Of a DNA stretch of 40,418 nt, positions 23,858 to 32,322 are shown piece by piece; position 1 is the stretch's first letter, and each line of letters starts with the position of its first letter. The stretch spans positions 1-40,418 of the forward strand of contig JABHNB010000002.1 in assembly GCA_018694115.1 (NCBI GenBank), given 5' to 3'. The notes beneath the pieces were generated by a model. That model searched no databases. It was given only the letters and a program-made list of their open reading frames with translations, and was not told where the DNA came from. This DNA is from an archaeon. Lineage in GTDB: Archaea; Nanobdellota; Nanobdellia; Pacearchaeales; GW2011-AR1. A program made the translations under genes and the position numbers.

Positions 23858-24449
23858 AGTTTTGATAAATTTCAAGGTCCCGAATCTCCCCCTTCAAATT
23901 AACCCTGGCTTGTTCTTCATACTTTTTCTGAAAATATTCCGTATGATAAATTTCTGGTCGATCAAGGAAACCTTTCAGTACAGCAGCCCTTCTCTCACGA
24001 TATTCTCCTTCAGAAACCCAAGAATACTCCTTTCGGATTCCATTACAATAATCTGTAAAAGCGTCTGCCGGATTTCCAAATATAGAAAGATCAATGTCTG
24101 TGGCTAAGGCCTCATCAATATTCTCGACAGGAGTCATATGATCCGTTGCGAGAATTATTCTTTTCACATGACTAATAAAAGAGCTAGGAGCCTCCTGCCA
24201 TAACAAAACTCGGGCCATATACTTTGCACTTTTCTGCTCATTATCTTTCGCCCCAGTATCATAGATAACATCATGCCCAATAAGCGCTACCTCTAACGCC
24301 AATGGATCCTCAGACAAATACTTAATCTTTTCAAAGCCCCTTAAACACTCCCCAACATGATCAAGATTATGGTAATGTCTATCCTTCTCCATATATCTCC
24401 TAAAAATATCCAGGAATGAATACTTTTGAAACGCGGCAGAGAACCTCAT
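23853..24449 (-). CDS. HD-superfamily metal-dependent phosphohydrolase (COG4339-like)
   Basis: The 198-residue protein shows the COG4339-type pattern: RHYHNLDHV near 24-32, the HD pair in ALIGHDVIYD (about 55-64), a helix DNEQKSAKYM, and a late ATDIDLSIFG. HD enzymes hydrolyse phosphate esters using one or two metals; the substrate for this group is not settled. Its ATG overlaps the coaD-coaE stop by ATGA (24446-24449), making it the last gene of the CoA operon. It may act on a CoA-related phosphoester, but that is only a context-based guess. Confidence 0.82.
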   Translation of the reverse strand: MRFSAAFQKYSFLDIFRRYMEKDRHYHNLDHVGECLRGFEKIKYLSEDPLALEVALIGHDVIYDTGAKDNEQKSAKYMARVLLWQEAPSSFISHVKRIILATDHMTPVENIDEALATDIDLSIFGNPADAFTDYCNGIRKEYSWVSEGEYRERRAAVLKGFLDRPEIYHTEYFQKKYEEQARVNLKGEIRDLEIYQNS

Positions 24450-25624
24450 TCACTCGCCTCAGATTTAAACAAGGGAAAATATTTCTCTAATTCTTTCATT
24501 GCCGCCCCATAATCTACTTCTCCAGTCGTATCCACTTCGTAAAGAAATCCGTGATCAAATTTTTCTTGTCCTTGCAAGATTAATTTCTTCTTAAGGTCTT
24601 GAGGTTGCTGTGCCTGAAATCTTATTTTGGTTTCTTCCTCAGATAAGCCATCTCGTTTTGATACTCTTGATAGTCTTTCATCTTCATCACAGCCAACTAA
24701 AATAGCATTATAATTTACCACAGAAAGCAACCCATATTTTGTAAGATATGCCGCATCCAATAAGACAACTCCTTTCATTTCTCTAACCGAATCTTCAATT
24801 CCCATCAAGGCAGGAGCCCTTAAAGTTTCCGAGAGTTGCTCCATTTTATCTGGATCCCTGAATACTCTTCTTGCTAGTTTTTTCTTATTCAAAACATCTC
24901 CATCAAAGACCACTCTTCCAAAATTCTTTTTTATCTGTTCCCTTACTTCCAAATTCACCGGAGAATTCCCAGTATACTGGGCCTGAATCAACTTATCAAA
25001 ATCTATATGATGGGCATCCTTTCCCTGGGCCCTAAGATGATCCACAAGCCCCCCACAAAATGTCGATTTTCCCGCACCCATATTCCCCGTAACTCCAACC
25101 AAACTCACGTTATTCATTCTTTCTTCAAGTGCCTGTTTCACAGCAGGATGAACATATTTGTCTACCATTCCCCCTTCAGAGACAACTGCCTTAACCATAC
25201 TTGAACTTGTAGTCCTGTTTCCTTCTGCAGCTGGTAAAATCACAGTTTGCAAGCCATACTCTGCGTTAAAATCGGCAAGGGTCATCTCATAATCAAAATC
25301 TTGAGCGTTACGAGAACCACGAACAACAAAATCCGCCCCAATTCGCCTTGCATAATTTCTTAATAATCCAGAAAATGGTTCTATAATAACTTTTGAGGGA
25401 TCAACTCCTGCAGAATAAACAGATTTCTTAGCTAGCTCTAATCTTTCATCCAAACTAAATAGATAATTCTTCTTGGAATTCTTACCCATAGCAAAATATA
25501 CCTTGTCAAAAAATCCGGTGTTAACGGCGGAAGCTAAACTCTGAACATGCCCATTATGTACCGGGTCTCCCGAAAGGGGATAAACAGCAAACTTCTTTTC
25601 TCTTGTCTCCTCAGGCCACCACAT
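24446..25624 (-). CDS. coaDE: Bifunctional phosphopantetheine adenylyltransferase / dephospho-CoA kinase (CoaD-CoaE fusion)
   Basis: The N-terminal domain (1-165) is a bacterial-type CoaD: YPLSGDPVHNGH with the HxGH nucleotidyltransferase motif (23-26), FVVRGSRNAQDFDYEMTLADFN typical of bacterial PPAT, and RTTSSS (137-142) in place of the ISSTxxR signature. The C-terminal domain (about 172-392) is an ATP-dependent CoaE with Walker A GNMGAGKST (180-188) and a DFDKL segment. It converts 4'-phosphopantetheine to CoA in two steps. Most archaea instead use an unrelated-class PPAT and a GTP-dependent kinase, so acquisition from bacteria or a eukaryote-like fusion (COASY has the same order) is notable. 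It overlaps coaB by 14 bp. Confidence 0.93.
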   Translation of the reverse strand: MWWPEETREKKFAVYPLSGDPVHNGHVQSLASAVNTGFFDKVYFAMGKNSKKNYLFSLDERLELAKKSVYSAGVDPSKVIIEPFSGLLRNYARRIGADFVVRGSRNAQDFDYEMTLADFNAEYGLQTVILPAAEGNRTTSSSMVKAVVSEGGMVDKYVHPAVKQALEERMNNVSLVGVTGNMGAGKSTFCGGLVDHLRAQGKDAHHIDFDKLIQAQYTGNSPVNLEVREQIKKNFGRVVFDGDVLNKKKLARRVFRDPDKMEQLSETLRAPALMGIEDSVREMKGVVLLDAAYLTKYGLLSVVNYNAILVGCDEDERLSRVSKRDGLSEEETKIRFQAQQPQDLKKKLILQGQEKFDHGFLYEVDTTGEVDYGAAMKELEKYFPLFKSEASE

Positions 25625-26369
25625 TTTCTTTCACCTCCAAACCATCATAAACCAAATCAACAAGTTTCCCGGCCAATTCATCCCGAGTAACTTCAGTTGC
25701 ACGCGTTGAGTCCTTATCCTTATGCAAAATAAGAGTCATGCTCTCTTTTCCCAATGAAGGCATCGTATTCGCAACAGTCATATCAGATCCGTTCTTATAT
25801 CCATGATTATACGATTTTTGCACAAGCTTCTCTTTACTTACATCTGCCAACAATTTGAATCCGACTTGAAAAACTTCAGGTCTCCATTTCTTAACTTCAG
25901 AGATCACCTTAGCATTCCTTTTTAGTTTAACATTCATCTCATCAAGATCCGAACTTAGTTTTCCATCTTGCTTGTCCGCAGAATAATCTCCAACCGCTGC
26001 AGCGAGCACAACAACATCAATATCCCGTGTCATCAAATCCTGCAATGTAGAATGGTAATCCTCAAAAGCCGCAGCACTATATTCTGAAAGATTAGCCCCG
26101 TACTCTCCAAATTCCTTATGAACCATCCTTAATCTTTCTAATTCTCCATCAAGCTCCTTTTCAGGGTCAAGATCCATAGATCTCCTAAATGGCCTTCTCG
26201 CCTGATGACCATACACATAGTGTACTTTGGCTCCTCGTTTCAAAAACTCTTCAGCTATTTTGGCACCAGTTTCCCCAGTACTAAAATTTCCTATATGACG
26301 CACATCATCAACTCGAGAGACAGTTCCACCACTTGTCACAACAACTTCTAATGGTTTTTTATTTTCCAT
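25611..26369 (-). CDS. coaB: Phosphopantothenoylcysteine synthetase (CoaB domain protein)
   Basis: The 252-residue protein begins with the CoaB nucleotide-binding loop TSGGTVSRVDDVRHIGNFSTGETG, followed by GAKIAEEFLKRGAKVHYVYG. It later has VVVLAAAVGDYSADK and VGFKLLADV, which match the DFP C-terminal domain. It condenses 4'-phosphopantothenate with cysteine. In most prokaryotes CoaB is fused to CoaC; here the two are separate genes with a Nudix gene between them. Start ATG 26369 overlaps the Nudix stop by 11 bp and the stop overlaps coaDE by 14 bp. Confidence 0.9.
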   Translation of the reverse strand: MENKKPLEVVVTSGGTVSRVDDVRHIGNFSTGETGAKIAEEFLKRGAKVHYVYGHQARRPFRRSMDLDPEKELDGELERLRMVHKEFGEYGANLSEYSAAAFEDYHSTLQDLMTRDIDVVVLAAAVGDYSADKQDGKLSSDLDEMNVKLKRNAKVISEVKKWRPEVFQVGFKLLADVSKEKLVQKSYNHGYKNGSDMTVANTMPSLGKESMTLILHKDKDSTRATEVTRDELAGKLVDLVYDGLEVKENVVA

Positions 26370-26889
26370 TTAATAAAAATTCCAAGGCATTTAATGTTTG
26401 ATGAGGAAATTTTCGTGAAGTGACTTTGTGAGGGCCATATTTTTCATTACCTAAGTCGTACCGAGAATACCAATTCAAAAGCCCTGCTTCAAATGTATCC
26501 GAAGTTATAAGGGCTATTGCATCCTTTGGAAAAAACCATCTCAAATCAACTACTTCACCACTATGGGGGCGAAATGGGCCTTCAGTAAATTCAAGTGCCG
26601 CAGAATAAAAATGGATCAAATACTGCTTGCCATAAAGAACAGGTTTACTTTCAAACATAAGCTTCTGAGAATGTATTCCTTCCTCATAACCAGTCTCCTC
26701 ACGAAACTCACGTTCCGCAGTCGCAATTAAATCTTTATCCCCCGGTGAATAGTGCCCTCCAGCAAAAGTCCACTCTCCAGGAAATCTTTCAGGAATATTC
26801 AATTTCTCATTGAAAAAACTTCTCTCAATCATGAACACTTCCCCTGAATGACTAACCGGGCACAATAACGCTGCTTTCTCAACTTCCAT
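26359..26889 (-). CDS. Nudix hydrolase, possible CoA pyrophosphatase
   Basis: The 176-residue protein has a Nudix box with variant spacing: GG (44-45), five residues, Asp51, eight residues, then REFREETGY (60-68). An acid after GGx5 followed by eight rather than seven residues is the pattern of CoA pyrophosphatase Nudix enzymes (NudL/NUDT7 group). The additional upstream UPF0035 signature is not clear, so substrate assignment rests on box spacing and the operon. It may recycle or limit CoA by cutting it to phosphopantetheine. ATG 26889 follows a GGGGGC stretch; the upstream TTG at 26901 is less likely. It overlaps coaC by 11 bp. Confidence 0.85.
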   Translation of the reverse strand: MEVEKAALLCPVSHSGEVFMIERSFFNEKLNIPERFPGEWTFAGGHYSPGDKDLIATAEREFREETGYEEGIHSQKLMFESKPVLYGKQYLIHFYSAALEFTEGPFRPHSGEVVDLRWFFPKDAIALITSDTFEAGLLNWYSRYDLGNEKYGPHKVTSRKFPHQTLNALEFLLNGK

Positions 26890-27445
26890 CTTCGCCCCCA
26901 AAATATTTTATTACTTCATTTACTAACGTTTCAGTCAATGGCATCTTGGCTTTTCCCTCACCGCCCCGCGGTTCAACCAATGTTATCCCATATTCTTCTG
27001 CCTGCGAAAGATTCTTTTTAAAAAAAGGATTGTTGTAAAGAGATTCGTGCATTGTTGGAGCCAAGTATACAGGTATATCTGACCCCAGAGCACTCGCAAC
27101 AAGAGAGGTGACATTATTATCTGCCACACCATTGAATATCTTATTTATTGTATTCATCGTTGCAGGAGCTACAACCACCATATCTTCCTTACATATATGT
27201 TCAGCTAAACCACTTAGTTCGACTACAACAGATCTTTCAGTAGCCCATTCAAGAGAAGCCCTGCCAACAAACTTAAGCGCTGACGGAGTCATGTATGCAT
27301 TAACTGTCGCACCATATCTCCGAAGATGTCTAGCAATTTTTGGAGTTTCTATCGCAGCTATTCCACCCGTTATCGCTAAGGCAATAGTCTTTCCTTCAAG
27401 TTGGTCACCAATTCTATCTACTTGATGATCTTGATTTTTCTTCAT
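26879..27445 (-). CDS. coaC: Phosphopantothenoylcysteine decarboxylase (CoaC, flavoprotein)
   Basis: The 188-residue HFCD-family flavoprotein has ITGGIAAIETPKIARHLRRYG for FMN binding, the catalytic His83 region (GLAEHICKED), VVAPATMNTINKIFNGVADN (the PASANT-like motif with Asn98), and a substrate clamp region APTMHESLYNN. It decarboxylates phosphopantothenoylcysteine to 4'-phosphopantetheine. It is separate from CoaB, unlike the usual Dfp fusion. The start overlaps the amidohydrolase stop by ATGA (27442-27445). Confidence 0.92.
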   Translation of the reverse strand: MKKNQDHQVDRIGDQLEGKTIALAITGGIAAIETPKIARHLRRYGATVNAYMTPSALKFVGRASLEWATERSVVVELSGLAEHICKEDMVVVAPATMNTINKIFNGVADNNVTSLVASALGSDIPVYLAPTMHESLYNNPFFKKNLSQAEEYGITLVEPRGGEGKAKMPLTETLVNEVIKYFGGEDGS

Positions 27446-28293
27446 TTCAAAAACCTCCGAGCATTATTGTAATAGACATCCTGCTTATCCTTGTCCGAAA
27501 AGTCCTTCATTGCTTCTTCAACAAAGTATACCGAGTCTTCGTGAGTCTGAACTGGAAAATCCGTTCCAAACATAAGTCTCTTAGGACCACACTCTCCTAA
27601 AAATCTCTTAACTTCCTCAACCATTGCAGGCACTTGACCTTGATCGTACTTTGAAGAAACTAATCCACTAACATCTGTATAGATATTGGGATTTCTTTTC
27701 ACGGTTTTAACTAAATCCTCAAAGAAAGGTTTTGACATATGACTCGCCAAGAAATTCATCTCAGGATTATCTTCCGCAAGAAATTCTAAATCGCTTGCCT
27801 TGACCATATTCGCCACAGAAGATCTACCAAATTTCTTTTTAGTAGAATAAGATTGCCCACAATGAAACATCATTGGAAGAAAATTCCTTCGAGCAACAGA
27901 GACAACATCTGCAAATCTATCCGAATGAAGATCTATCTCTTGATAACTAGTATAAACCTTGACTCCCTTCAAGACACCCATATCATCCAATTCCTTAAGT
28001 TCATTTATCCCTTGAAATAAATAATTCTCGAAGTCTAAACTCCCAAATAACAAAAACTCAGGCCTATCCCTTATCCAATTGTAAAGTCTAAAGTTAGAAA
28101 CTCCACTAGACTTATGGGGAAAATATGTGGCTAGCAAAACTGTCTTTTCGATGTTATGTTTTTCCATTTCTCTCTTCAGAGCTTCAACATCTGCAGATTG
28201 AGGAACAACACCCTTCACTACACGATTTGTTGTGTGGGCATGAACATCTATCTTCTTCATTGGACTTGATTTTTTCTTTGTTTGTTCTTCCAT
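27442..28293 (-). CDS. Amidohydrolase-2 family metal-dependent hydrolase/decarboxylase
   Basis: The 283-residue TIM-barrel protein has the family metal ligands: HxH in IDVHAH (18, 20), MFHCG, ASHMSKPF and FGTDFP with the final Asp. Members include ACMSD and other decarboxylases as well as hydrolases; the reaction here is unknown. It heads the CoA operon (ATGA overlap with coaC), so a reaction on a CoA precursor such as beta-alanine or pantothenate metabolism is possible but not shown. A TATA box AATATAAGC (plus-strand reading, 28315-28323) is 25-26 nt before ATG 28293. Confidence 0.85.
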   Translation of the reverse strand: MEEQTKKKSSPMKKIDVHAHTTNRVVKGVVPQSADVEALKREMEKHNIEKTVLLATYFPHKSSGVSNFRLYNWIRDRPEFLLFGSLDFENYLFQGINELKELDDMGVLKGVKVYTSYQEIDLHSDRFADVVSVARRNFLPMMFHCGQSYSTKKKFGRSSVANMVKASDLEFLAEDNPEMNFLASHMSKPFFEDLVKTVKRNPNIYTDVSGLVSSKYDQGQVPAMVEEVKRFLGECGPKRLMFGTDFPVQTHEDSVYFVEEAMKDFSDKDKQDVYYNNARRFLK

Positions 28294-28314
28294 ACTAAAA
28301 AGACCAAATAACGA

Positions 28315-28374
28315 AATATAAGCTTTATCTATAAATCTTTAAAGAAGCTTATACTTTTAGAAAAGCTTATAAAA
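28315..28374. promoter_or_regulatory. Divergent promoters with three AAGCTT sites
   Basis: The two TATA boxes, 28315-28323 for the CoA operon and 28365-28374 for the AbrB-PhoU gene, each overlap a palindromic AAGCTT (28320-28325 and 28363-28368). A third AAGCTT lies between them (28345-28350). AAGCTTATA-like sites repeated over both promoters suggest a shared regulator, possibly the AbrB-PhoU protein itself. Confidence 0.5.
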
Positions 28375-28394
28375 ACCAATAACTAATAGAGACT

Positions 28395-29294
28395 ATGAAA
28401 ATAATTGAAAGAAACTTACAAGAAATAGGGAAATCGTTATTTGTAAGCTTGCCAAAGGATTGGACTCGGACTCTCAAGTTAAAGAAAGGATCAAAAATTA
28501 AAATGACCATGTCGGATCAAGGAAATCTGATAATCTCTCCAGAATTTCTAAAAAAAGATTCAAATAAAACTTCAACGATAGATTTTGATGAAAATTTCGG
28601 AAGGAATTTCTTCAGAGATTACTTCCATGGTAGCGGAAAGATAACGATCAACATCCCAACAGACATTAAAGAAAAAAGCTTGAAATCTATCTATTCATTT
28701 CTAGAAAAATTCATGAATACCCAGATAATTGAAGAAACAGCATCGAAGATTGTTGTCAAAAGTTTCAAGATAGAAGAGCTTTCAATCGAAGAATGCCTAA
28801 AGAGAATGCAGTATATTTCTTCAGATATGATTGATGAGGCCCTGGGGAAAAATAGCAAAACAAAAATTAACGAATTAGAAAAATCCCTAACTAAGTTTTA
28901 CTTTATTCTTGTAATGCAGATAAGAAGATTCCTTGATGAGGGAAAATTCACCCAAGAAAATCAAATATCGCTAACAAGGGCCCTAGATTTTAGAATGGCG
29001 GGAGAAAAAATAGAGCGAGTTTCAGATATAATCAAAGATTTCCCAGACATCACAAACAAAGAAGTCTCCAAAATCCTTGAAAGAACAAATGAACTTTATC
29101 AAAAATCATTCGCATCATTCGTAAATAAAAATTATGAAAAATCCCTAGAGCTATCAAACAAATCTGAACTTCAAGATCTTCAAAAACTGAAAAACAAAGC
29201 ATTAAAATCAAAAGACCTCGCACTTCAATCACAGGTAATCAATCTTGATAGGATTCTCGATTATGTGAAGGAAATATACTCACTGACTAGGTAA
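28395..29294 (+). CDS. AbrB/SpoVT-PhoU regulator (phosphate uptake regulator-like)
   Basis: The 299-residue protein has an N-terminal SpoVT/AbrB swapped-hairpin DNA-binding domain (about 1-50: SLFVSLPKDWTRTLKLKKGSK) and a C-terminal PhoU-like helical bundle (about 120-299), as in archaeal PhoU-family regulators. Such proteins are thought to regulate phosphate transport genes; no Pst transporter is present in the window. It is divergent from the CoA operon, and its own promoter carries AAGCTT sites. The TATA box is 25 nt from ATG 28395. Confidence 0.88.
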   Translation: MKIIERNLQEIGKSLFVSLPKDWTRTLKLKKGSKIKMTMSDQGNLIISPEFLKKDSNKTSTIDFDENFGRNFFRDYFHGSGKITINIPTDIKEKSLKSIYSFLEKFMNTQIIEETASKIVVKSFKIEELSIEECLKRMQYISSDMIDEALGKNSKTKINELEKSLTKFYFILVMQIRRFLDEGKFTQENQISLTRALDFRMAGEKIERVSDIIKDFPDITNKEVSKILERTNELYQKSFASFVNKNYEKSLELSNKSELQDLQKLKNKALKSKDLALQSQVINLDRILDYVKEIYSLTR

Positions 29295-29340
29295 AAATAA
29301 GAACCCAAACCAATATAAACCCATATTTCACAAACATAAT

Positions 29341-29652
29341 ATGCCAGCAAGAAGATATCTAAGAGCAGAAATGGATGAAGAATCAAAAACCTTCTTTAGA
29401 GGTAATGGAGATTATCGGGGGCCCCTAAAGGCAGAATTCACCTCAAGAGGAATAGATTTCATAGAATCCACAGCCCATCATTCGGGAATTGGTCCAGATA
29501 GCTTTATCTTGGGTTCAGGTCTTGAAACAGATCTTGGTGCAGCGTTTGTAGCGGCCATGAAAAAACTTGGAACAGAAAGACTATACATCATGAGGGATTT
29601 TTATTTACAAATATCTCAAGCAAAGAAGAAGAAGAAAGCAAAGAAGAAATAA
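29341..29652 (+). CDS. Unrecognised protein with Lys-rich tail (103 aa)
   Basis: I do not recognise this protein. A compact region (GPLKAEFTSRGIDFIESTAHHSGIGPDSFILGSGLETDLGAAFVAAMKKLG) is followed by a C-terminal tail of almost only Lys and Ala (KKKKKAKKK), which could bind nucleic acid. A TATA element ATATAAAC (29313-29320) is 24-25 nt before ATG 29341, so it has its own leaderless transcript. Confidence 0.55.
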   Translation: MPARRYLRAEMDEESKTFFRGNGDYRGPLKAEFTSRGIDFIESTAHHSGIGPDSFILGSGLETDLGAAFVAAMKKLGTERLYIMRDFYLQISQAKKKKKAKKK

Positions 29653-29692
29653 AGAACCTAACCTTTCTGAAATATATACTGCATCACAATAA

Positions 29693-29704
29693 GACTTATA
29701 AGTC
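29693..29704. promoter_or_regulatory. Perfect 12-bp palindrome upstream of the MopE-like gene
   Basis: GACTTATAAGTC is a perfect palindrome containing a TATA core. If used as the promoter it would give a ~30-nt leader for the gene at 29756; it could also be an operator. No other clear TATA element sits at the usual 25-nt distance, although TTTAAGTATA (29715-29724) is an alternative. Confidence 0.35.
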
Positions 29705-29755
29705 AAAAATAGAATTTAAGTATACCCGGAAAAAGAGTTAAGTGATTCAATAAAC

Positions 29756-31333
29756 ATGAACACAAAAAAGATACTCGGATTCGGATTAGTAGCATTATTC
29801 TTAGTTTTTAGTTTGAGTATTGTTCTTGCTGGTGGAGGAGTAAGGGATTTAGTCAGGGATATTGGTTTTGAAAATGCAGTATGTACTGATGCAAACACTT
29901 GTGTAGCAGATATTTTCATTGAAACTTGTGTTTGGGGAGATATAGTCATTAATAGTGCAACAATTGATGGAATCGACAGTGATACAAGTAGCGCAAGTTA
30001 TTCATGTGATAGCAAAGTCCTATGGTATCCTGGAACTGGAAAAAAATATTATCTCACCGGAGTTAGTCTTTCAGAAAAAGAAACAGACCATACTCTTTAT
30101 GTTGGAGGACCTTGTAGCGGTCATCACGGACAATCTTGTTGGGAAGGAGAAACTCGTTCAATAACTGTTGATCCAGAAATATATTGCATTTCCAAAATAG
30201 AGATTTGTGGGGATGATGTTGATAATAACTGTGATGGACAAGTTGATGAAGGATGTATAACCCCCCCAATACAGAATACTTACTACTTAGACTCAGACGG
30301 AGATAGTTTTGGAGACATTTCAAACAATGTAACCGGACCAACTCTCCCTTCAGGATATGTTACAAACACTGAAGATTGTGATGATGATGCCTCAATTAAT
30401 CCTAACGCTAATGACTCAAACTGTGATGGAATAGATAATAATTGTAATGATGATATTGATGAAGACTATGTCGCAACCACTACATCCTGCGGTATCGGTA
30501 CCTGTGGAGCTACAGGACAATTACAATGTATCAGTGGAATCGAAACAGACTCATGCATTATTGGAACTCCTACAAGCGAGATCTGCGGAGATGGCCTAGA
30601 TAATAATTGTAATAATCAAGTTGATGAGGGATGTACAACACAAGATACTTCCGCCCCAATAATTAATTTACTAGCACCATTGGATGGACAAATATTTACA
30701 GGGATTTCCCAGGTTATTAACTTCGTATTTAATGTAAATGATCAATCAGATATCGCCAGCTGTTATGTTGATCTTTCCGGGACCCAGTATCCGAATGCTA
30801 GCACAATAGATAAAACAATAAATAATACAATCACATTAAACCTAAACGAAGGAAATTACAGCGCAAAAATCTCTTGTAGTGATATCTTTGGTAACGGGGG
30901 AAATAGTTCAGAGATCGAATTCATCATTCAAGAACCTACAACCTGTTCAATAGATAGTGAATGTAACGGCGACTATTATGAAGACAGGTTCTGTTCCGGA
31001 AACGATGTCTACAAGAAATTTCATAATTTCAGTTGTGTTAGTGGAAGTTGTGTTGAAGAAATCACAAAGGAATTCGTAAAAGAATGTGATGACTATTGTA
31101 AAGATGGGAAATGCAAAAGAGATGACGACGATGACAAGGAAATTGAACCAGTCAATTATTTTACCGGAACAGATAACTTATCAATAGGAAATGTTGCAAT
31201 AGATAGTAAGGGTAGCATTCATCTTGTAGGATCCAGCACAGAAGGAACAAATCTGTTCTGGTTGTGGATTTTACTATTGTTCGCAGGAATTATACTACTG
31301 TTACTTCTAATTGTTTGGATGAGCGTAAGGTAA
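29756..31333 (+). CDS. Surface protein with MopE-type metal-binding repeats and C-terminal TM anchor
   Basis: The 525-residue protein has a signal peptide (ILGFGLVALFLVFSLSIVLA) and an ectodomain with MopE-like CGDxxDNNCxxxVDEGC motifs (twice), plus a related YYLDSDGDSFGD / DCDDDASINPN / NCDGIDNNCNDDIDEDY block. These Asp/Asn/Cys-rich repeats bind Ca2+ or other metals in related proteins. A second beta domain (TSAPIINLLAPLDGQIF) and a Cys-rich region follow, then a Lys/Asp stretch and a C-terminal TM helix at about 500-522. It is an outward-facing membrane protein; its role (adhesion or metal binding) is inferred. Confidence 0.85.
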   Translation: MNTKKILGFGLVALFLVFSLSIVLAGGGVRDLVRDIGFENAVCTDANTCVADIFIETCVWGDIVINSATIDGIDSDTSSASYSCDSKVLWYPGTGKKYYLTGVSLSEKETDHTLYVGGPCSGHHGQSCWEGETRSITVDPEIYCISKIEICGDDVDNNCDGQVDEGCITPPIQNTYYLDSDGDSFGDISNNVTGPTLPSGYVTNTEDCDDDASINPNANDSNCDGIDNNCNDDIDEDYVATTTSCGIGTCGATGQLQCISGIETDSCIIGTPTSEICGDGLDNNCNNQVDEGCTTQDTSAPIINLLAPLDGQIFTGISQVINFVFNVNDQSDIASCYVDLSGTQYPNASTIDKTINNTITLNLNEGNYSAKISCSDIFGNGGNSSEIEFIIQEPTTCSIDSECNGDYYEDRFCSGNDVYKKFHNFSCVSGSCVEEITKEFVKECDDYCKDGKCKRDDDDDKEIEPVNYFTGTDNLSIGNVAIDSKGSIHLVGSSTEGTNLFWLWILLLFAGIILLLLLIVWMSVR

Positions 31334-31422
31334 ACCTCCAATTGAGTTCTTAGATAATGAAGAATATGCAGAATAAATAATGACCTACAGTTTGAAAAAG
31401 AGATTGCCAAGAGCAAATAATT

Positions 31423-32322
31423 CTAATCAATAATTCTATTAATTGGAACTTCAACAATCCCCTCAGCGCCCGCCTCTTTGAGTAAAGGGATTATATCTCT
31501 AGCAACTTTCTTATCTATCACAGTAATTACATCACACCATTCAGGATCACTCAGTGTCGAAATTGTGGGGGTATTCATTGCAGGAAGGATATTCAATATC
31601 CCTTGGAGAGATGATTTTTTAACATTCATAAGCATCTCTACTTTAGATTCAGCAGTTAAAACGCCCTTCAATAACATGGCCAAATTCTCAATTTTCTTCT
31701 TTTTCCAAGAATCTTTAACAGATTCTTTGTTGGCAATAATTCTTGTAGTAGATTCTAGTAATGTATCAATTATTCTAAGATTATTTGCCCTAAGGGATGA
31801 GCCTGTCTCTGTAACGTCCACAATAGCGTCTGCGATACCCCTGGCTTTGATTTCAGTAGCTCCCCAAGAGAACTCCACCTTTGCATTTACGCCCTTGTTT
31901 CTGAGATACTCTTTAGTTATATTGATTACCTCTGTAGCAACAATTTTTCCGTTCAAATCTTGGACACTTTTGATATCAGATTCATCAGCTACTGCCAAAA
32001 CCCACTTCACAGGTTTCTTACTCTGCTTAGCATAAATCAATTCTTCAATTTCCACAACATCTGAATTAGTCTCCCTTACCCAATCATATCCAGTAATCCC
32101 CGCATCCAAAACTCCATCTTCAACATATCGCGCCATCTCTTGAGACCTTAGTAATACGCATTCAATCTCAGGATCATCAATTGTAGGAAAGTAAGATCTT
32201 CCGGGATTTCCCAGAGCATAACCTGCTTTTTTGAATAGTTCAAAGGTTGATTCTTGGAGACTACCTTTTGGTATCCCAATTACAATTTTCTTTTCATCAG
32301 ATGTTTTAGTTAGTTGAATCAT
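31423..32322 (-). CDS. hisG: ATP phosphoribosyltransferase HisG, long form
   Basis: HisG joins ATP and PRPP in the first step of histidine synthesis. The 299-residue protein has [16 protein letters not shown] at the N-terminus, the substrate loop [10 protein letters not shown] and [19 protein letters not shown]-terminal regulatory domain (about 215-299: [13 protein letters not shown]... [15 protein letters not shown]) marks the long, histidine-inhibited form that does not need HisZ. ATG 32322 is chosen because CCGGAGG (32329-32335) lies six bases upstream. It overlaps the end of hisS-hisI by 17 bp, so the two are translationally coupled. Confidence 0.93.
   Translation of the reverse strand: MIQLTKTSDEKKIVIGIPKGSLQESTFELFKKAGYALGNPGRSYFPTIDDPEIECVLLRSQEMARYVEDGVLDAGITGYDWVRETNSDVVEIEELIYAKQSKKPVKWVLAVADESDIKSVQDLNGKIVATEVINITKEYLRNKGVNAKVEFSWGATEIKARGIADAIVDVTETGSSLRANNLRIIDTLLESTTRIIANKESVKDSWKKKKIENLAMLLKGVLTAESKVEMLMNVKKSSLQGILNILPAMNTPTISTLSDPEWCDVITVIDKKVARDIIPLLKEAGAEGIVEVPINRIID

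Noticed and set aside
26890-26901. Upstream TTG start for the Nudix gene
   Set aside because: ATG 26889 has a purine-rich site just before it and matches the overlap style of the operon.
31478-32035. Plus-strand 185-aa frame opposite hisG
   Set aside because: Long only because it mirrors hisG codons; hisG motifs are unmistakable.
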